A DNA stretch of 64,000 nucleotides from Weimeria sp002480925 (GTDB lineage Bacteria; Bacillota; Clostridia; Lachnospirales; Lachnospiraceae), in assembly GCF_052064335.1 (NCBI RefSeq), contig NZ_JBQHVU010000006.1:65586-129585 (forward strand), read 5' to 3'. The translations under genes and the position numbers were made by a program. The first letter of the stretch is position 1. Each line of letters begins with the position of its first letter. The notes beneath the pieces are model-generated. The model searched no databases. It saw only the letters and a list, made by a program, of their open reading frames with translations, and was not told where the DNA came from. Below are positions 25,916 through 35,015 of the stretch, in pieces.

Positions 25916-26203
25916 GTGTTCACACGTAAAGAGCTGGAAGCCATTGACAGAAATTACTTTGCAGTAATTGTGGCCAACGATTATGACGTGACTCTAATGT
26001 CGAAGAATACGCATCATGTCTGGCGGCTCCATAATGCCGAAATGCCGGATGGAAATATAGTAGTGATATTTCATAAGCATCATGCTTCAGATCCGTATCA
26101 TTTCCATGGAAGATGTGGGACTTTGAATGGAGCTATGAGGGAGATAAAAAGACATGATCTGTTCCAGCTTAACGGCAGAAAACCTGTTGTCAGGCAGGCA
26201 TGA
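25916..26203 (+). CDS. small hypothetical protein
   Basis: A 95-residue product starting at GTG (GAAGGGAGCGTGAGGG upstream) with a His-rich middle (FHKHHASDPYHFHG) and a basic tail. It follows a truncated gene with almost no gap and is followed by a good terminator. No family is recognised; small proteins of this kind are common in mobile or phage-derived islands. Confidence 0.6.
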   Translation: MFTRKELEAIDRNYFAVIVANDYDVTLMSKNTHHVWRLHNAEMPDGNIVVIFHKHHASDPYHFHGRCGTLNGAMREIKRHDLFQLNGRKPVVRQA

Positions 26204-26210
26204 GTGAGGG

Positions 26211-26242
26211 CGGCAGCACCAGATGACGGTTCTGCCGTTTTT
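26211..26242 (+). terminator. rho-independent terminator
   Basis: CGGCAG / CTGCCG stem with a 15-nt loop followed by TTTTTT, 8 bp after the stop of the small hypothetical gene. Confidence 0.75.
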
Positions 26243-26315
26243 TGTGCCCTGCCGAAAGATTGAGCAATGCGAAACGCCAAAGGCTCAAAAAGATGAAAAT
26301 GGACCTGTTTCTTTT

Positions 26316-26885
26316 TCATCTTTCGGAGAGTCCCTGGGCATACAGGGCGAAGCCGACCAAGGCTGTCAGCAAGGCATATGACTCTGTAATGACGCGCCGG
26401 ATTGATGAAGGTGACATAATAATCAGGACAATCGTGAGTATGAGGAGGAATCCGAAGGCATATATGATACGGGTAAGGTCAGGAAGGTCTTTCACAGCCT
26501 TTGATTTGTGGAGAAAATTCTCTTTTATTTCAGCGCTATGCTCACTATCTGATATCAGTCCGGCGATGCATGGAACCAGATAGAATCCGATCACAAGGGC
26601 TGATATCACGCGGCGTATAACAGGTCGATGGAGTAAATGAACAGCGACTATCCTTGAAGCCAGGTTTGTGAGCGTTGTTGTAAGAAGGTACATGAAGCCG
26701 AAAAGACAACGCGCCATGAATATGTATGGAGATAGAAAGTCCATATCCACGTCTATGCTGAAGACGCATATTATGGCTTCGATTATGGTCCAGAGCAAAT
26801 CCTGAGAGAGTAGGAGAAGAATCAATGCCAATGTAATCCAGGAAGACCGACGCTCCTTTACGCGTTGATAAAAAGTGTTGTCCAT
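26316..26885 (-). CDS. hypothetical membrane protein
   Basis: The 189-residue product has about four predicted membrane helices (around 17-45, 52-72, 92-112 and 140-162 plus a C-terminal hydrophobic stretch) and a short cytoplasmic basic N-terminus. GGAGG precedes the ATG. A stem AAAGATGAAAA / TTTTCATCTTT at 26289-26327 overlaps its end and may act as terminator. No family recognised. Confidence 0.6.
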   Translation of the reverse strand: MDNTFYQRVKERRSSWITLALILLLLSQDLLWTIIEAIICVFSIDVDMDFLSPYIFMARCLFGFMYLLTTTLTNLASRIVAVHLLHRPVIRRVISALVIGFYLVPCIAGLISDSEHSAEIKENFLHKSKAVKDLPDLTRIIYAFGFLLILTIVLIIMSPSSIRRVITESYALLTALVGFALYAQGLSER

Positions 26886-26985
26886 TTATAAACCTCCGAA
26901 ATGTTGTGAATAGAAAAAGCGTTCTCGTCTATGGCGGGAACGCTTTAAGGTGTTGGATGGCTTGGAAAGCCTGTAGTATTCAATT

Positions 26986-27351
26986 TTATCCTTTCACATA
27001 TGCTTCTAATTCATTAGGATCCACTGGTGGATAATCATCTTCATCCATGTCATCGCTATAGTCTTCAGTGAAGTTCGGGATGGTGAGGACTTCGCAGCCG
27101 ATGCTATTAGTTACATCTGGCCCATCGTTATAGGTGTTTTCAGGGTATTCGTAGAGAGAAATGCTGACTTCAAAATCTCTACCGCAAGAATCACATACAT
27201 CTGTGGCAGTAAAGCGGTCTTCAATTTCGGCACCCATGTCTCTTTCGTCTATGGCAGATGAATCCATGTCGAAGCTGTCGATTGGTATAGTCTGTTTATT
27301 GCCGCATTTGGAACAGCATACTTCCGCTGGACTTGTCATTATAAATCTCAT
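26986..27351 (-). CDS. acidic zinc-ribbon protein of unknown function
   Basis: The 121-residue product has two CxxC pairs, CCSKCGNKQT near residue 12 and VCDSCGRDF near 52, giving a zinc ribbon, followed by a very acidic C-terminus (DYSDDMDEDDYPPVDPNE). ATG 27339 (MTSPAEV) is an alternative start. It is encoded 12 bp downstream of an HNH-like gene and probably shares its transcript. Confidence 0.65.
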   Translation of the reverse strand: MRFIMTSPAEVCCSKCGNKQTIPIDSFDMDSSAIDERDMGAEIEDRFTATDVCDSCGRDFEVSISLYEYPENTYNDGPDVTNSIGCEVLTIPNFTEDYSDDMDEDDYPPVDPNELEAYVKG

Positions 27352-27363
27352 AAAAATCTCCTG

Positions 27364-27675
27364 TCATGAATTCACTGGAGCCATAAGTGATGCTGGAACC
27401 TTAAATGGCTCGTCTGAGTTTGCTGAGTTACATGGTCTGCAAAGTGGAACAATGTAGCTTTTCATGCTGGAACCGGTCTTTTTAACATGCCCTCCGACTT
27501 CTGCGTCGGCTATTTTGCAGATCTGACATTTACAGTCTGCGAGTTTAGGCTTATCAGGGTTGTGATCGGCCATGTATTTATTCCAGTAATCTTCCCAGGA
27601 ATTGAAGCCATCAGGAAGTTCATCAGCTGAGCCGTGTCTGTTTTTAACTTCTATCTCATGATTATTCTTTATCAT
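27364..27675 (-). CDS. HNH-like zinc protein
   Basis: The 103-residue product has CKCQICK, then GGHVKKTGSSMKSYIVPLCRPCNS, the order Cys-x2-Cys, His, Cys-x2-Cys-Asn of HNH/McrA-type nuclease folds. The N-terminal half (NSWEDYWNKYMADH) is a helical extension. It may be a small nuclease or a zinc-binding remnant of the fold. It is paired with the acidic zinc-ribbon protein. Confidence 0.65.
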   Translation of the reverse strand: MIKNNHEIEVKNRHGSADELPDGFNSWEDYWNKYMADHNPDKPKLADCKCQICKIADAEVGGHVKKTGSSMKSYIVPLCRPCNSANSDEPFKVPASLMAPVNS

Positions 27676-27735
27676 AGATAATCCTTTCTATTGATTTGTT
27701 GGATGGGTAAAATCTTTTCTTTCTATGTAGAATAA

Positions 27736-27786
27736 AATCCCGCACGCCGGGGAGATGGCTCCGAAGGGAGCCACAGCGTGTGGGAT
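27736..27786 (-). terminator. terminator of the S-layer-like gene
   Basis: Minus strand stem with ATCCCACACGC / GCGTGCGGGAT and an inner GTGGCTCC / GGAGCCA pair, followed by TTTATTC. It is 87 bp after the stop codon. Confidence 0.8.
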
Positions 27787-27872
27787 AGTAGTATCAAGAT
27801 TCATGTCCGGGGAATTACAGGGTTCCGGGACTGTGAATTGTCAAATTGTGATGTGATTCGAAGGATTGGGTA

Positions 27873-30800
27873 TTACTTCTTGTCGGTCTTCTTGGTTACC
27901 TTTGTTGCCTTTGGTCCCCAAACGGTCTTTCCGGCATCTGTCTTCTTGTAAGCCTTAACCTTGACTGTAACCTTGGCACCCTTCTTAACCTTAAGAGAGG
28001 TCTTTGTGCCAGCTACGTTCTTAGCTACCCACTTACCAGAACCAACCTTCTTGTAGACACGATAGAGTACGTTAGCACCCTGTGACTTCCAGGAAACAGA
28101 TACAGCAGCACCCTTCTTGTTAGCTACCTTAAGTCCGGTAACCTTTGAAAGAGTAAGTGACTCTCTATAAGTGATAGAAAGCTGCTTATTATCATTATCA
28201 ACGATTGAATGATCTGTTGCTGAGATATCTCCTGAAGGTTTAAAGGTAACTACCTGAGTACCCTGAGTTGTAGGATACAGATAGAAAGTAGTGAATCCAT
28301 CAGCCTTCTTCTCATCCCTTGTAGCAGTCATAATATTCTGGTTCAGAGGATCACTACCGTTGTAAAGGCTTGTCGAAGTGATATTTGCGTGTGTATCGTT
28401 CTTGTCGATGGCATAAGCAAGAGTTACCTTCAGAGTGGTGTTTCCATCAAGACGAAGCTCTGGAACAGCAACAGCTGAATCCTTTGCTGAATCGTAAACT
28501 ACCTTGCCTGTTGTAACATTCTCAATCTTCGTAACTGAGTTACGTACTCCTGCAACAGAATCAATACGAACTACCTTGTAGGCTGTTCCTGCACCAGCGT
28601 TATAGGAGATAAGGAGGTTCTCCACCTTACCCTGAACTCTTGCTACATGAACTCCCTTGAAGGTAGATCCAGCAACCTCGTTAGAGAAGTTTGCATCGTT
28701 TACAGCCTGAGTCGGAGCATAAGAATAGAGAGTCTTTGCTGCGTGAAGATCATCACCCTTTACAAGTGCTCTTACGGTAACACCAGACTTAGCGATTATA
28801 TCGTTGAAGTTGATGTCTGACTCAAATGACTTGTTGTCCTCAGCTCCAGCTACTGTACCGATCTTATAAGCGTCAGCAGCCTTGATCTCAGGATCCTTCT
28901 TGTCAACTACTACAAATACATAGTTGGTAGAAAGAGCTGTTGTGCTGGTTGCTGTCGAAACAAGTTTGATAGCTGCAACACCTGTGGTAGCATTCGGAGC
29001 TAATGTAACAACGCCATTGCTCGATACTCCTGTAACGGCTGATCCACGCTGTCCAGCAAGAGAAGCTGTAACGATGGCTCCGCTTGTTGAAACGATGTTA
29101 AGAGCTTCTGTGACGTTTGTCGGCTCTGTACCTGTTACGTCGATCTGAACATACTTGATCTGTGATGCAGCGAGCCCCTCCTCAGTAGGAATTCCAGCTC
29201 TAACTACAGAAGCATAATCAACTCCATTCAGGACATCCGCCTGGTCCTTATCGACACCTGTTACTGCAGGTACATCATAAGGAAGTGCATTAACCTTAAA
29301 GTAAACTCTGAGCTGCTTAACGATGTTGCCGTTGATCTTTCCTGTAACTGTTACATAGAAAGAATCGGTCACTGTTGTAGCCTTAACTACTCCAGCATCG
29401 CTAACAGTGTTCTTTGTGTTGCTTGACTCATAAGAAAGAGTCATACCTTCACTCTTGTAAAGATGCTTAGCAAGATCATATGAGTTTACTGACTTTACAT
29501 CAAGGATAACCGGGTTGGTATCGCTCTCACCGATCTCAGCGCTGTCAGCTGTTCCGTCAGCGGTAGCCTTAAGGGCATACTGAGAAGTTCCAAGAACAGT
29601 CAGAGGAACCTTGGTCTGAGCGATCTGACTTTTGTTGGAGACTGTGATAGTAGCCTCAGTAGTGCCAGCGTGCTTTGCAAAAAACGTCTTTGTAGCTGTG
29701 CTATAAACAGCAATCACATCATCACTTGTGATGCTAGCTACATCTGCATCTGCGGCAACTGTAACAATACCTCTGCCTGAAACAGTCCAGTTAGCAGCTT
29801 CAGCAGTCTTGAATGAATTAAGAGTAGGGTTTGTAGAATCTGAAAGCTTTGTGCCGTCTGCCTTTCCTACACTTTCCACTTCAAGGGCATCTGTCTTATC
29901 AACAGTTCCGAGTGACATTGTATAGCTTGAAGCTTTAAGTCCGAGAGTATAGGTCTCGTTCTGTGCAAGTTTTACATTTACAGTCTTGTAACCTACAAGA
30001 GTGTAGTCAGTGTTGTCTGTGTTTGCTGTGTAAGCAGCTAAGATGAACTTACCTGCTACAAAATCATCTGAGCTAGCCGAACTCTTTCTTGCAAGAGTCA
30101 GCTTACCTTTTTCAGCCTTGAAGTTGATTTTAGTGTTTGTTCCCTGAACTTCACTTGTGTAAGTGGCATGAGTGAGAGTAGTTGTAGTAGGCGCAGTTAA
30201 TGAACCACCGACTGTCGCATCTGACACCTGCTGATAGTAAAGATCGCTACCGTTGTAGCTCTTTCCTCCAGCTGTGATCACGCTTGGCTTCAAATCCATA
30301 CTAAAGTCGTTGGTGTTTCTGAGATAGACAGTATCATCAACTCCCTGGAAGATAGCCTTTGAAGCATCATCAAGATGATCCTGAGCCGCTTGGGCGTCAG
30401 CAGTGTTGGTATAGTTAACCGTTAACGTCTTAGCTGTGTGTGAATCGTAATTGATCTCAAAGGTGTAGTCTGTACCTGTTGTTGCATTTCCAGCAAATGA
30501 GATAACAACAGTGGTCGCACCGTTCTTATCCCCAGCCTTAGCAGCGATGCTGTTAAGAGTGAAGACATCTGATGCACCAGTAAGAGCTGCTCCGTCCTGT
30601 TTCACTGTAAGACCTGTGTCCTGAGCAGTGCCGCCTTTCTTGGCTGTGATTGTTGCTTTATCAATAGCAGAAGCTGAGCTGTTCTCAAATGTAAGAGTAA
30701 GAGAACCGCCTGCTTTTACTGTAGCTGTAGTCGCACTTAAAGCAGCATCATTTGTTCCGTCAAGAGTTACTTTCGCGCTTGCGTTTGTAGCCTGGACAGT

Positions 30801-30911
30801 AGCAGCCTGTGCCTCAACTACGCCCTGAAGTCCAAGTGTGCTAACAGGAGCGAAGGTAAGTGCAGTAGCGGCTGCAAGTACGATAGCTAAACCTTTTTTC
30901 ATGTTTAACAT
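27873..30911 (-). CDS. large secreted S-layer-like surface protein
   Basis: The 1012-residue protein starts with a signal peptide (KKGLAIVLAAATALTFAPVS ... EAQAA). The mature protein is Ala/Thr/Val/Asp-rich, low in Cys and Trp, with Ig-like (BIG2-type) stretches, and ends with a fibronectin III-like module (GLKVANKKGAAVSVSWKSQG) and a Lys-rich tail. Smooth codon use and a long leader suggest high expression, as for S-layer or major surface proteins. No SLH motif or LPXTG is visible; the basic C-terminus may hold it to the wall. The structured leader at 31096-31301 and the strong terminator fit a monocistronic unit. Confidence 0.75.
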   Translation of the reverse strand: MLNMKKGLAIVLAAATALTFAPVSTLGLQGVVEAQAATVQATNASAKVTLDGTNDAALSATTATVKAGGSLTLTFENSSASAIDKATITAKKGGTAQDTGLTVKQDGAALTGASDVFTLNSIAAKAGDKNGATTVVISFAGNATTGTDYTFEINYDSHTAKTLTVNYTNTADAQAAQDHLDDASKAIFQGVDDTVYLRNTNDFSMDLKPSVITAGGKSYNGSDLYYQQVSDATVGGSLTAPTTTTLTHATYTSEVQGTNTKINFKAEKGKLTLARKSSASSDDFVAGKFILAAYTANTDNTDYTLVGYKTVNVKLAQNETYTLGLKASSYTMSLGTVDKTDALEVESVGKADGTKLSDSTNPTLNSFKTAEAANWTVSGRGIVTVAADADVASITSDDVIAVYSTATKTFFAKHAGTTEATITVSNKSQIAQTKVPLTVLGTSQYALKATADGTADSAEIGESDTNPVILDVKSVNSYDLAKHLYKSEGMTLSYESSNTKNTVSDAGVVKATTVTDSFYVTVTGKINGNIVKQLRVYFKVNALPYDVPAVTGVDKDQADVLNGVDYASVVRAGIPTEEGLAASQIKYVQIDVTGTEPTNVTEALNIVSTSGAIVTASLAGQRGSAVTGVSSNGVVTLAPNATTGVAAIKLVSTATSTTALSTNYVFVVVDKKDPEIKAADAYKIGTVAGAEDNKSFESDINFNDIIAKSGVTVRALVKGDDLHAAKTLYSYAPTQAVNDANFSNEVAGSTFKGVHVARVQGKVENLLISYNAGAGTAYKVVRIDSVAGVRNSVTKIENVTTGKVVYDSAKDSAVAVPELRLDGNTTLKVTLAYAIDKNDTHANITSTSLYNGSDPLNQNIMTATRDEKKADGFTTFYLYPTTQGTQVVTFKPSGDISATDHSIVDNDNKQLSITYRESLTLSKVTGLKVANKKGAAVSVSWKSQGANVLYRVYKKVGSGKWVAKNVAGTKTSLKVKKGAKVTVKVKAYKKTDAGKTVWGPKATKVTKKTDKK

Positions 30912-30934
30912 TTTTTATTATTCCTCGCTTTCCG

Positions 30935-31060
30935 AAGGGCAGGGGTTAGTGTCTAGGGAGTAGGGGTCAGGGTTACTGAAGTTTAGTCGAATCTTGAGAT
31001 TCTGATAATACTAAAGCTCCAAAACCCTGGACCCTGGGCCCTTGGCCCTATCCCCTTCCT
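30935..31060. repeat. G-rich and C-rich tracts in the S-layer leader
   Basis: GGGTTAGTGTCTAGGGAGTA at 30941 and CCCTGGACCCTGGGCCC at 31025 are members of the dispersed G-rich family; they face each other and could pair in a transcript. Confidence 0.55.
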
Positions 31061-31095
31061 TCATCATGGAATGTTTATCATGGTACACGTGAAGG

Positions 31096-31301
31096 AGCGT
31101 CCTCCCAAACCACTCGCACAGCCGAGGCGATAGACTGTCGCGGATGCGTCCCGCTATGTCAATCTGGCTGTGTTTTCTTCACAGTCCTTGGGGAGAGCCT
31201 TTCCTCTGGCGATCAGGACCGCATACATGATAGAAGCAATCCGTCAGGCCGCAGGATCGGATAGCACCTTACGCTGCTAGTGCCTTACTCCTTCGGACGC
31301 T
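31096..31301 (-). ncRNA. candidate structured RNA / long structured 5' leader
   Basis: On the minus strand AGCGTCC (31295-31301) can pair with GGACGCT (31096-31102) to close a domain of about 205 nt. Inside are several stems: TAGCA/TGCTA, GATCC/GGATT, AGAG/CTCT, CTGTG/CACAG (31168-31184) and GCGG/CCGC. No known family (RNase P, 6S, SRP, tmRNA, common riboswitches) could be matched by eye. It lies after the pullulanase terminator and before the S-layer-like gene, so it is either a leader element or a separate RNA. Confidence 0.4.
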
Positions 31302-31315
31302 TAAGACTTTATACC

Positions 31316-31348
31316 AAAAAAGCCCCTCCGGCCATTGCCAGAGGAGCT
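31316..31348 (-). terminator. terminator of the pullulanase gene
   Basis: Minus strand stem AGCTCCTCTGGC / GGCCGGAGGGGCT (with G-U and one mismatch) followed by six T residues, about 120 bp after the stop codon. Confidence 0.8.
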
Positions 31349-31468
31349 CCTTTACTATGTTATTGATGTAAATAGATTTTTCTGCCTCATTATCTTCAAG
31401 AATTTCTTCCGAAATAATTAAAGCTTTTTTCAAGGAAGACGATCAGGGCAGCAGTTCACCTGTTCCTT

Positions 31469-34132
31469 TTATCTGATCAGAACCGTGCAGCTCTCTGCTT
31501 CTGCGCTGATGCTGCCGCTTGCTGTCTTAAGTGTCCTGGTTCCTGCTGTCTGCTTATCGATACAGACCTTCCAGTCTCCTGAAGGAAGGCTGATATCCTC
31601 AGACTTCTGATTAGGGTTGAAGATCACAAGGATCTGCTGTGCAGAATCTCCTGAGCTCTTACCATCGATAGTGTATGCGATCACATTATCACTGGTTCCG
31701 CTTAAGAATTTTACAGAAGAATCTATCTCGCTGCCGCTTGTCATGCGAAGAGCCGGATGCGCCTTTCTGAATGAGATCAGGCCCTTGTAATAATTATAGA
31801 CATCCTGGTACTCCTTCTTTCCGAGATTATCCCACTTGAAGGCGTTGATGCTGCTTGCTGAGAAATCCTTATAAGCCTCATAATATGCCTTCAGGCATGA
31901 TGCATTTGAGCTGTAGCTGTTCACCCAGAAATCCCTGCCGTTTACTGTCTTTATATCATCGCTTTCATCGTGCTTCACTCCTGACGGAAGCTCCTTTGAA
32001 CGAAGCATCTCCTCTCCGCCCTGCATGAACGGTATTCCCTCTGAAAGGAAGACTATCGATGAAGCCAGATTGTTCTGGGCTATGAGCTCGCTTCTGTCCT
32101 TTGCCTTTGACGAGCCCTGAAGCCTGTCAAAAAGCGTATCATTATCATGGCATGATACATAGTTTATGGTCTGAGAAGCTCTGTTTTCTGTCTTAAGCCA
32201 GCTTGCTGATGCTGTTACTGACTGTCTGATATCTGAAGCTTTGCTGCTGTTTCCGCTGGCATATCCTCTCTCGGTGAAGTTGAACACGCCGCCCTTTGCA
32301 CCGTCACGGATCTGGTCATTGAAGTATCCCACCTGCGGTGTCGCTGCGGAATTATTCTGCGTTGCAAATGAAAGCCCGGTCTTCGTCGGATTGGTCTCGT
32401 TATTCCATCCCTCGCCGTAGATAATGATCGAAGGATCTATCTCATGGAGAGCCTTTACTATCTGGTTCATGGTCTTCGTATCGAACAGATAGGACTGGTC
32501 TATCCTGAATCCGTTGATATGATACTCCTTTGCCCAGTATACAAAGGAATCCACTATGTATTTGCGGTTCATTGCACGCTCTGTGGCGGTATCATTGCCA
32601 CAGAATGAGCCGTTGGAATTCGGTCTCGAATAGTAATCCGGAACTATCCTGTTTATGCAGAAATTGTCCTTTGATGCTACATGTCCATAAACCACGTCCA
32701 TGACTACGCTCATGCCGTTCTGGTGAAGGGACTCGACCATTTCCTTGAACTCCTTCACACGGACTGCACCCTTTGACGGATCTGTGGAATATGACCCCTC
32801 CGGTATATTATAGTTCTCCGGATCGTAGCCCCAGTTGTACTGGTCTGTATCCTTTGACTCGTCTACCGAGCTGAAATCATATACCGGCTGGAGCTGCACA
32901 TGCGTAACTCCCAAATCCTTCAGATAGTCGATTCCTGTTGTCTGTCCTGAAGAATTCTTTGTTCCCTTCTCTGTAAATGCTAGATACTTGCCCTTGTTCT
33001 TCATTCCTGAAGACTTATCGTTTGAAAAATCTCCGACATGAAGCTCATAGATAACTGCATCTGTATAGTTCTTGATCTCGTTTGGATTCTTGTCATCCTT
33101 CCATCCGGCCGGATCTGTTGAGGATAAGTCTATTACCATTCCTCTCTTACCGTTTGTGCCGCTTGTACGGGCATACGGATCGATCACATCCTTTGCTGTC
33201 CTGCCATCGGTCGTGACATCATAGGTATAATATACCCCGTTCTGATCTCCTGCCACCTTTACTGACCAGGTTCCCTTTTCCTTCTTCTTCAGGGAGACTG
33301 TCTTTATCAGATCATCGGCTCCCTGCCTCCCTGACTTATAGAGATTGAGCTTTACCTTGCTGGCAAGCGGGGCCCAGAGCCTGAAGGTCGTCGCGCTGGC
33401 CTTATAGCTGGCTCCCAGATCATTTCCCGTATAGGTATAGGCCTTTTCAAATTCCTTTGTCGAATAATAGTCCGGTGTTGTGACCCTGGTCTTTACGCCA
33501 TCATATGTCACATAGGTGGTGTATCTATATGAGATAGGCTTTTTAAGTGTAAGCGTGTACACATTCTTAGCTGCCTTTACCTTGCTTATGGCAAATTTCT
33601 TCTTGACAGAATTCGTGACAGAGAATGCCTTCTTTGCATCTGTCTTTTTATCAAAGGCCTTCATCATTGTGACGCTGATACTTGTCTTTGACGCTGATGA
33701 AGCCTGTGCTACTGTGTTCCCGAATTTCGTCGCATATCCCTCTATTCCGGAGAATACATACACATCAAGCTTTCCCTTCTTTGCTGCCGACAGATCTATG
33801 CTCTGATCCTTATCGACATCCTTTCCGGCCCAGCTGTCTCCGCCCTTCCTCACTATAAAGGAAAGCTTGTCCCCTCCAGCCGGTACTGTAAAGCTCGTCA
33901 CGGCACAGCCGTTCTTATCCGTTTTCTTCTGGAATTTTCCTGCTGTCCCGTCTACTCCATCTGCCCAGAACCATACGTCCCAGTCGCTGTACTTGCCGTC
34001 GCTTCTGTAATAATGAAACGACACCTTCGTCTCTCCTGCTGCCATCGCATCCAGCCTGATCCCCGAAAAGATCGACAGGACCATAATGAATGCACTAACA
34101 AGCGCTGATACTTTCCTTAGTTTTTTCCTCAT
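31469..34132 (-). CDS. pulA: secreted type I pullulanase (GH13)
   Basis: The 887-residue enzyme has a signal peptide (residues 1-32), a CBM41-like starch-binding module (about 35-140, FHYYRSDGKYSDWDVWFWAD), an X/Ig-like linker, a CBM48 region (RLWAPLASKVKLNLYKSG) and the GH13 barrel. YNWGYDPENYNIPEGSYSTD is the pullulanase signature. Catalytic residues are seen in GFRIDQSYLFD (nucleophile Asp), IYGEGWN (acid/base Glu) and SCHDNDTLFD. It should cleave alpha-1,6 branches of pullulan, amylopectin or glycogen outside the cell. The gene stands alone with its own terminator. Confidence 0.93.
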   Translation of the reverse strand: MRKKLRKVSALVSAFIMVLSIFSGIRLDAMAAGETKVSFHYYRSDGKYSDWDVWFWADGVDGTAGKFQKKTDKNGCAVTSFTVPAGGDKLSFIVRKGGDSWAGKDVDKDQSIDLSAAKKGKLDVYVFSGIEGYATKFGNTVAQASSASKTSISVTMMKAFDKKTDAKKAFSVTNSVKKKFAISKVKAAKNVYTLTLKKPISYRYTTYVTYDGVKTRVTTPDYYSTKEFEKAYTYTGNDLGASYKASATTFRLWAPLASKVKLNLYKSGRQGADDLIKTVSLKKKEKGTWSVKVAGDQNGVYYTYDVTTDGRTAKDVIDPYARTSGTNGKRGMVIDLSSTDPAGWKDDKNPNEIKNYTDAVIYELHVGDFSNDKSSGMKNKGKYLAFTEKGTKNSSGQTTGIDYLKDLGVTHVQLQPVYDFSSVDESKDTDQYNWGYDPENYNIPEGSYSTDPSKGAVRVKEFKEMVESLHQNGMSVVMDVVYGHVASKDNFCINRIVPDYYSRPNSNGSFCGNDTATERAMNRKYIVDSFVYWAKEYHINGFRIDQSYLFDTKTMNQIVKALHEIDPSIIIYGEGWNNETNPTKTGLSFATQNNSAATPQVGYFNDQIRDGAKGGVFNFTERGYASGNSSKASDIRQSVTASASWLKTENRASQTINYVSCHDNDTLFDRLQGSSKAKDRSELIAQNNLASSIVFLSEGIPFMQGGEEMLRSKELPSGVKHDESDDIKTVNGRDFWVNSYSSNASCLKAYYEAYKDFSASSINAFKWDNLGKKEYQDVYNYYKGLISFRKAHPALRMTSGSEIDSSVKFLSGTSDNVIAYTIDGKSSGDSAQQILVIFNPNQKSEDISLPSGDWKVCIDKQTAGTRTLKTASGSISAEAESCTVLIR

Positions 34133-34294
34133 TTATTCCTCCTTTGCAATCCCAAAGCTGTACGGATCTTGTTCAATCCGCACAACTCTAAACTAAAGTA
34201 TCAGCTAAAATTCTAGCATTATGCACAAAGGCATGGTATATAAATTTTCTTTGATATATATCACTTTTATGAGAAGTAGGGATCAGGCCCCTCT

Positions 34295-34762
34295 TCACCC
34301 CTGACACCTCCCATGCCCGCACTTATACTCTCCATCATGATGATCGCAGTTAGCCTCGGTGCCTGCATCAAGCGTCCCTGCTATCAGTGCCTTTACGGCC
34401 TCATCGGTGCTTCCGCTTACTCCGGCACAAAGCCTGATCCCTGCTGCCTCAAGCGCCATCTGTGCGCCTCCTCCTATGCCTCCGCATATAAGCGTATCTA
34501 CGCCTGCAGTCTTCAAGATACCGGCAAGTGCGCCACAGCCTTCTCCGTTTGTATCAAGGATGTCCGAGCTTATTACATTTCCATCCTCTATATCATACAC
34601 CTTAAACTGCTGTGTCCTCCCGAAATGCCCGAATACATTTCCATTGTCATAGGTTACCGCTACTCTCATTGTCTTTTCTCCTTTGCTTCTGAGCTCTATG
34701 CCTAAGTCCTTCCCATCCATGTCGATCGTGATATGTCCTCCGCCCTGAAACCTTGCCGGCAT
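34295..34762 (-). CDS. NifB/NifX-type iron-molybdenum cofactor-binding family protein
   Basis: The core MRVAVTYDNGNVFGHFGRTQQFKVY and CGGIGGGAQMALEAAGIRLCAGVSG define the dinitrogenase FeMo-cofactor biosynthesis (Nif-Mo/NifX) fold, with a C-terminal Cys/His tail (NCDHHDGEYKCGHGRC) that may bind metal. Two starts are possible: ATG 34762 with AAAGGAAGG upstream (155 residues) and ATG 34669 with GGAGAAAAGACA upstream (124 residues, the usual family size). The protein is widespread in anaerobes that do not fix nitrogen, so an Fe-S or metal role is likelier than nitrogenase assembly. Confidence 0.85.
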   Translation of the reverse strand: MPARFQGGGHITIDMDGKDLGIELRSKGEKTMRVAVTYDNGNVFGHFGRTQQFKVYDIEDGNVISSDILDTNGEGCGALAGILKTAGVDTLICGGIGGGAQMALEAAGIRLCAGVSGSTDEAVKALIAGTLDAGTEANCDHHDGEYKCGHGRCQG

Positions 34763-34866
34763 CCTTTACCTTCCTTTCAAAAAAATAACAGCGCATTCCT
34801 TCGAATGCACTGTCATAATATCATATGCTTATATGAAAGGACAAGAGACTTATAAAACACTAGCCT

Positions 34867-34995
34867 TCAAAATAAAGACTTACTGTAGTGCCTGCCCAGC
34901 TCATGCTTTCTGGATCTGTCTACCATGAAGGATGGCTCAAATACCTTTTCTATATCCTCCGCCGGAATACCTGCTCCGCTGTCTCTTATACCAAG
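34867..34995 (-). pseudogene. histidine kinase ATPase-domain fragment
   Basis: The frame encodes IRDSGAGIPAEDIEKVFEPS then FMVDRSRKHELG and stops at TGA 34867. This is the G1/F box region of a GHKL sensor kinase. Neither the rest of the ATPase domain nor a start is present, so it is a relic between pgi and the NifX-like gene. Confidence 0.7.
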
Positions 34996-35015
34996 CGATT
35001 GATGGCATCGACCCC

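Noticed and set aside
31096..31301. RNase P RNA, 6S RNA, SRP RNA or a known riboswitch
   Set aside because: The conserved words of these RNAs could not be found; only generic hairpins are visible, so it is left as a candidate.
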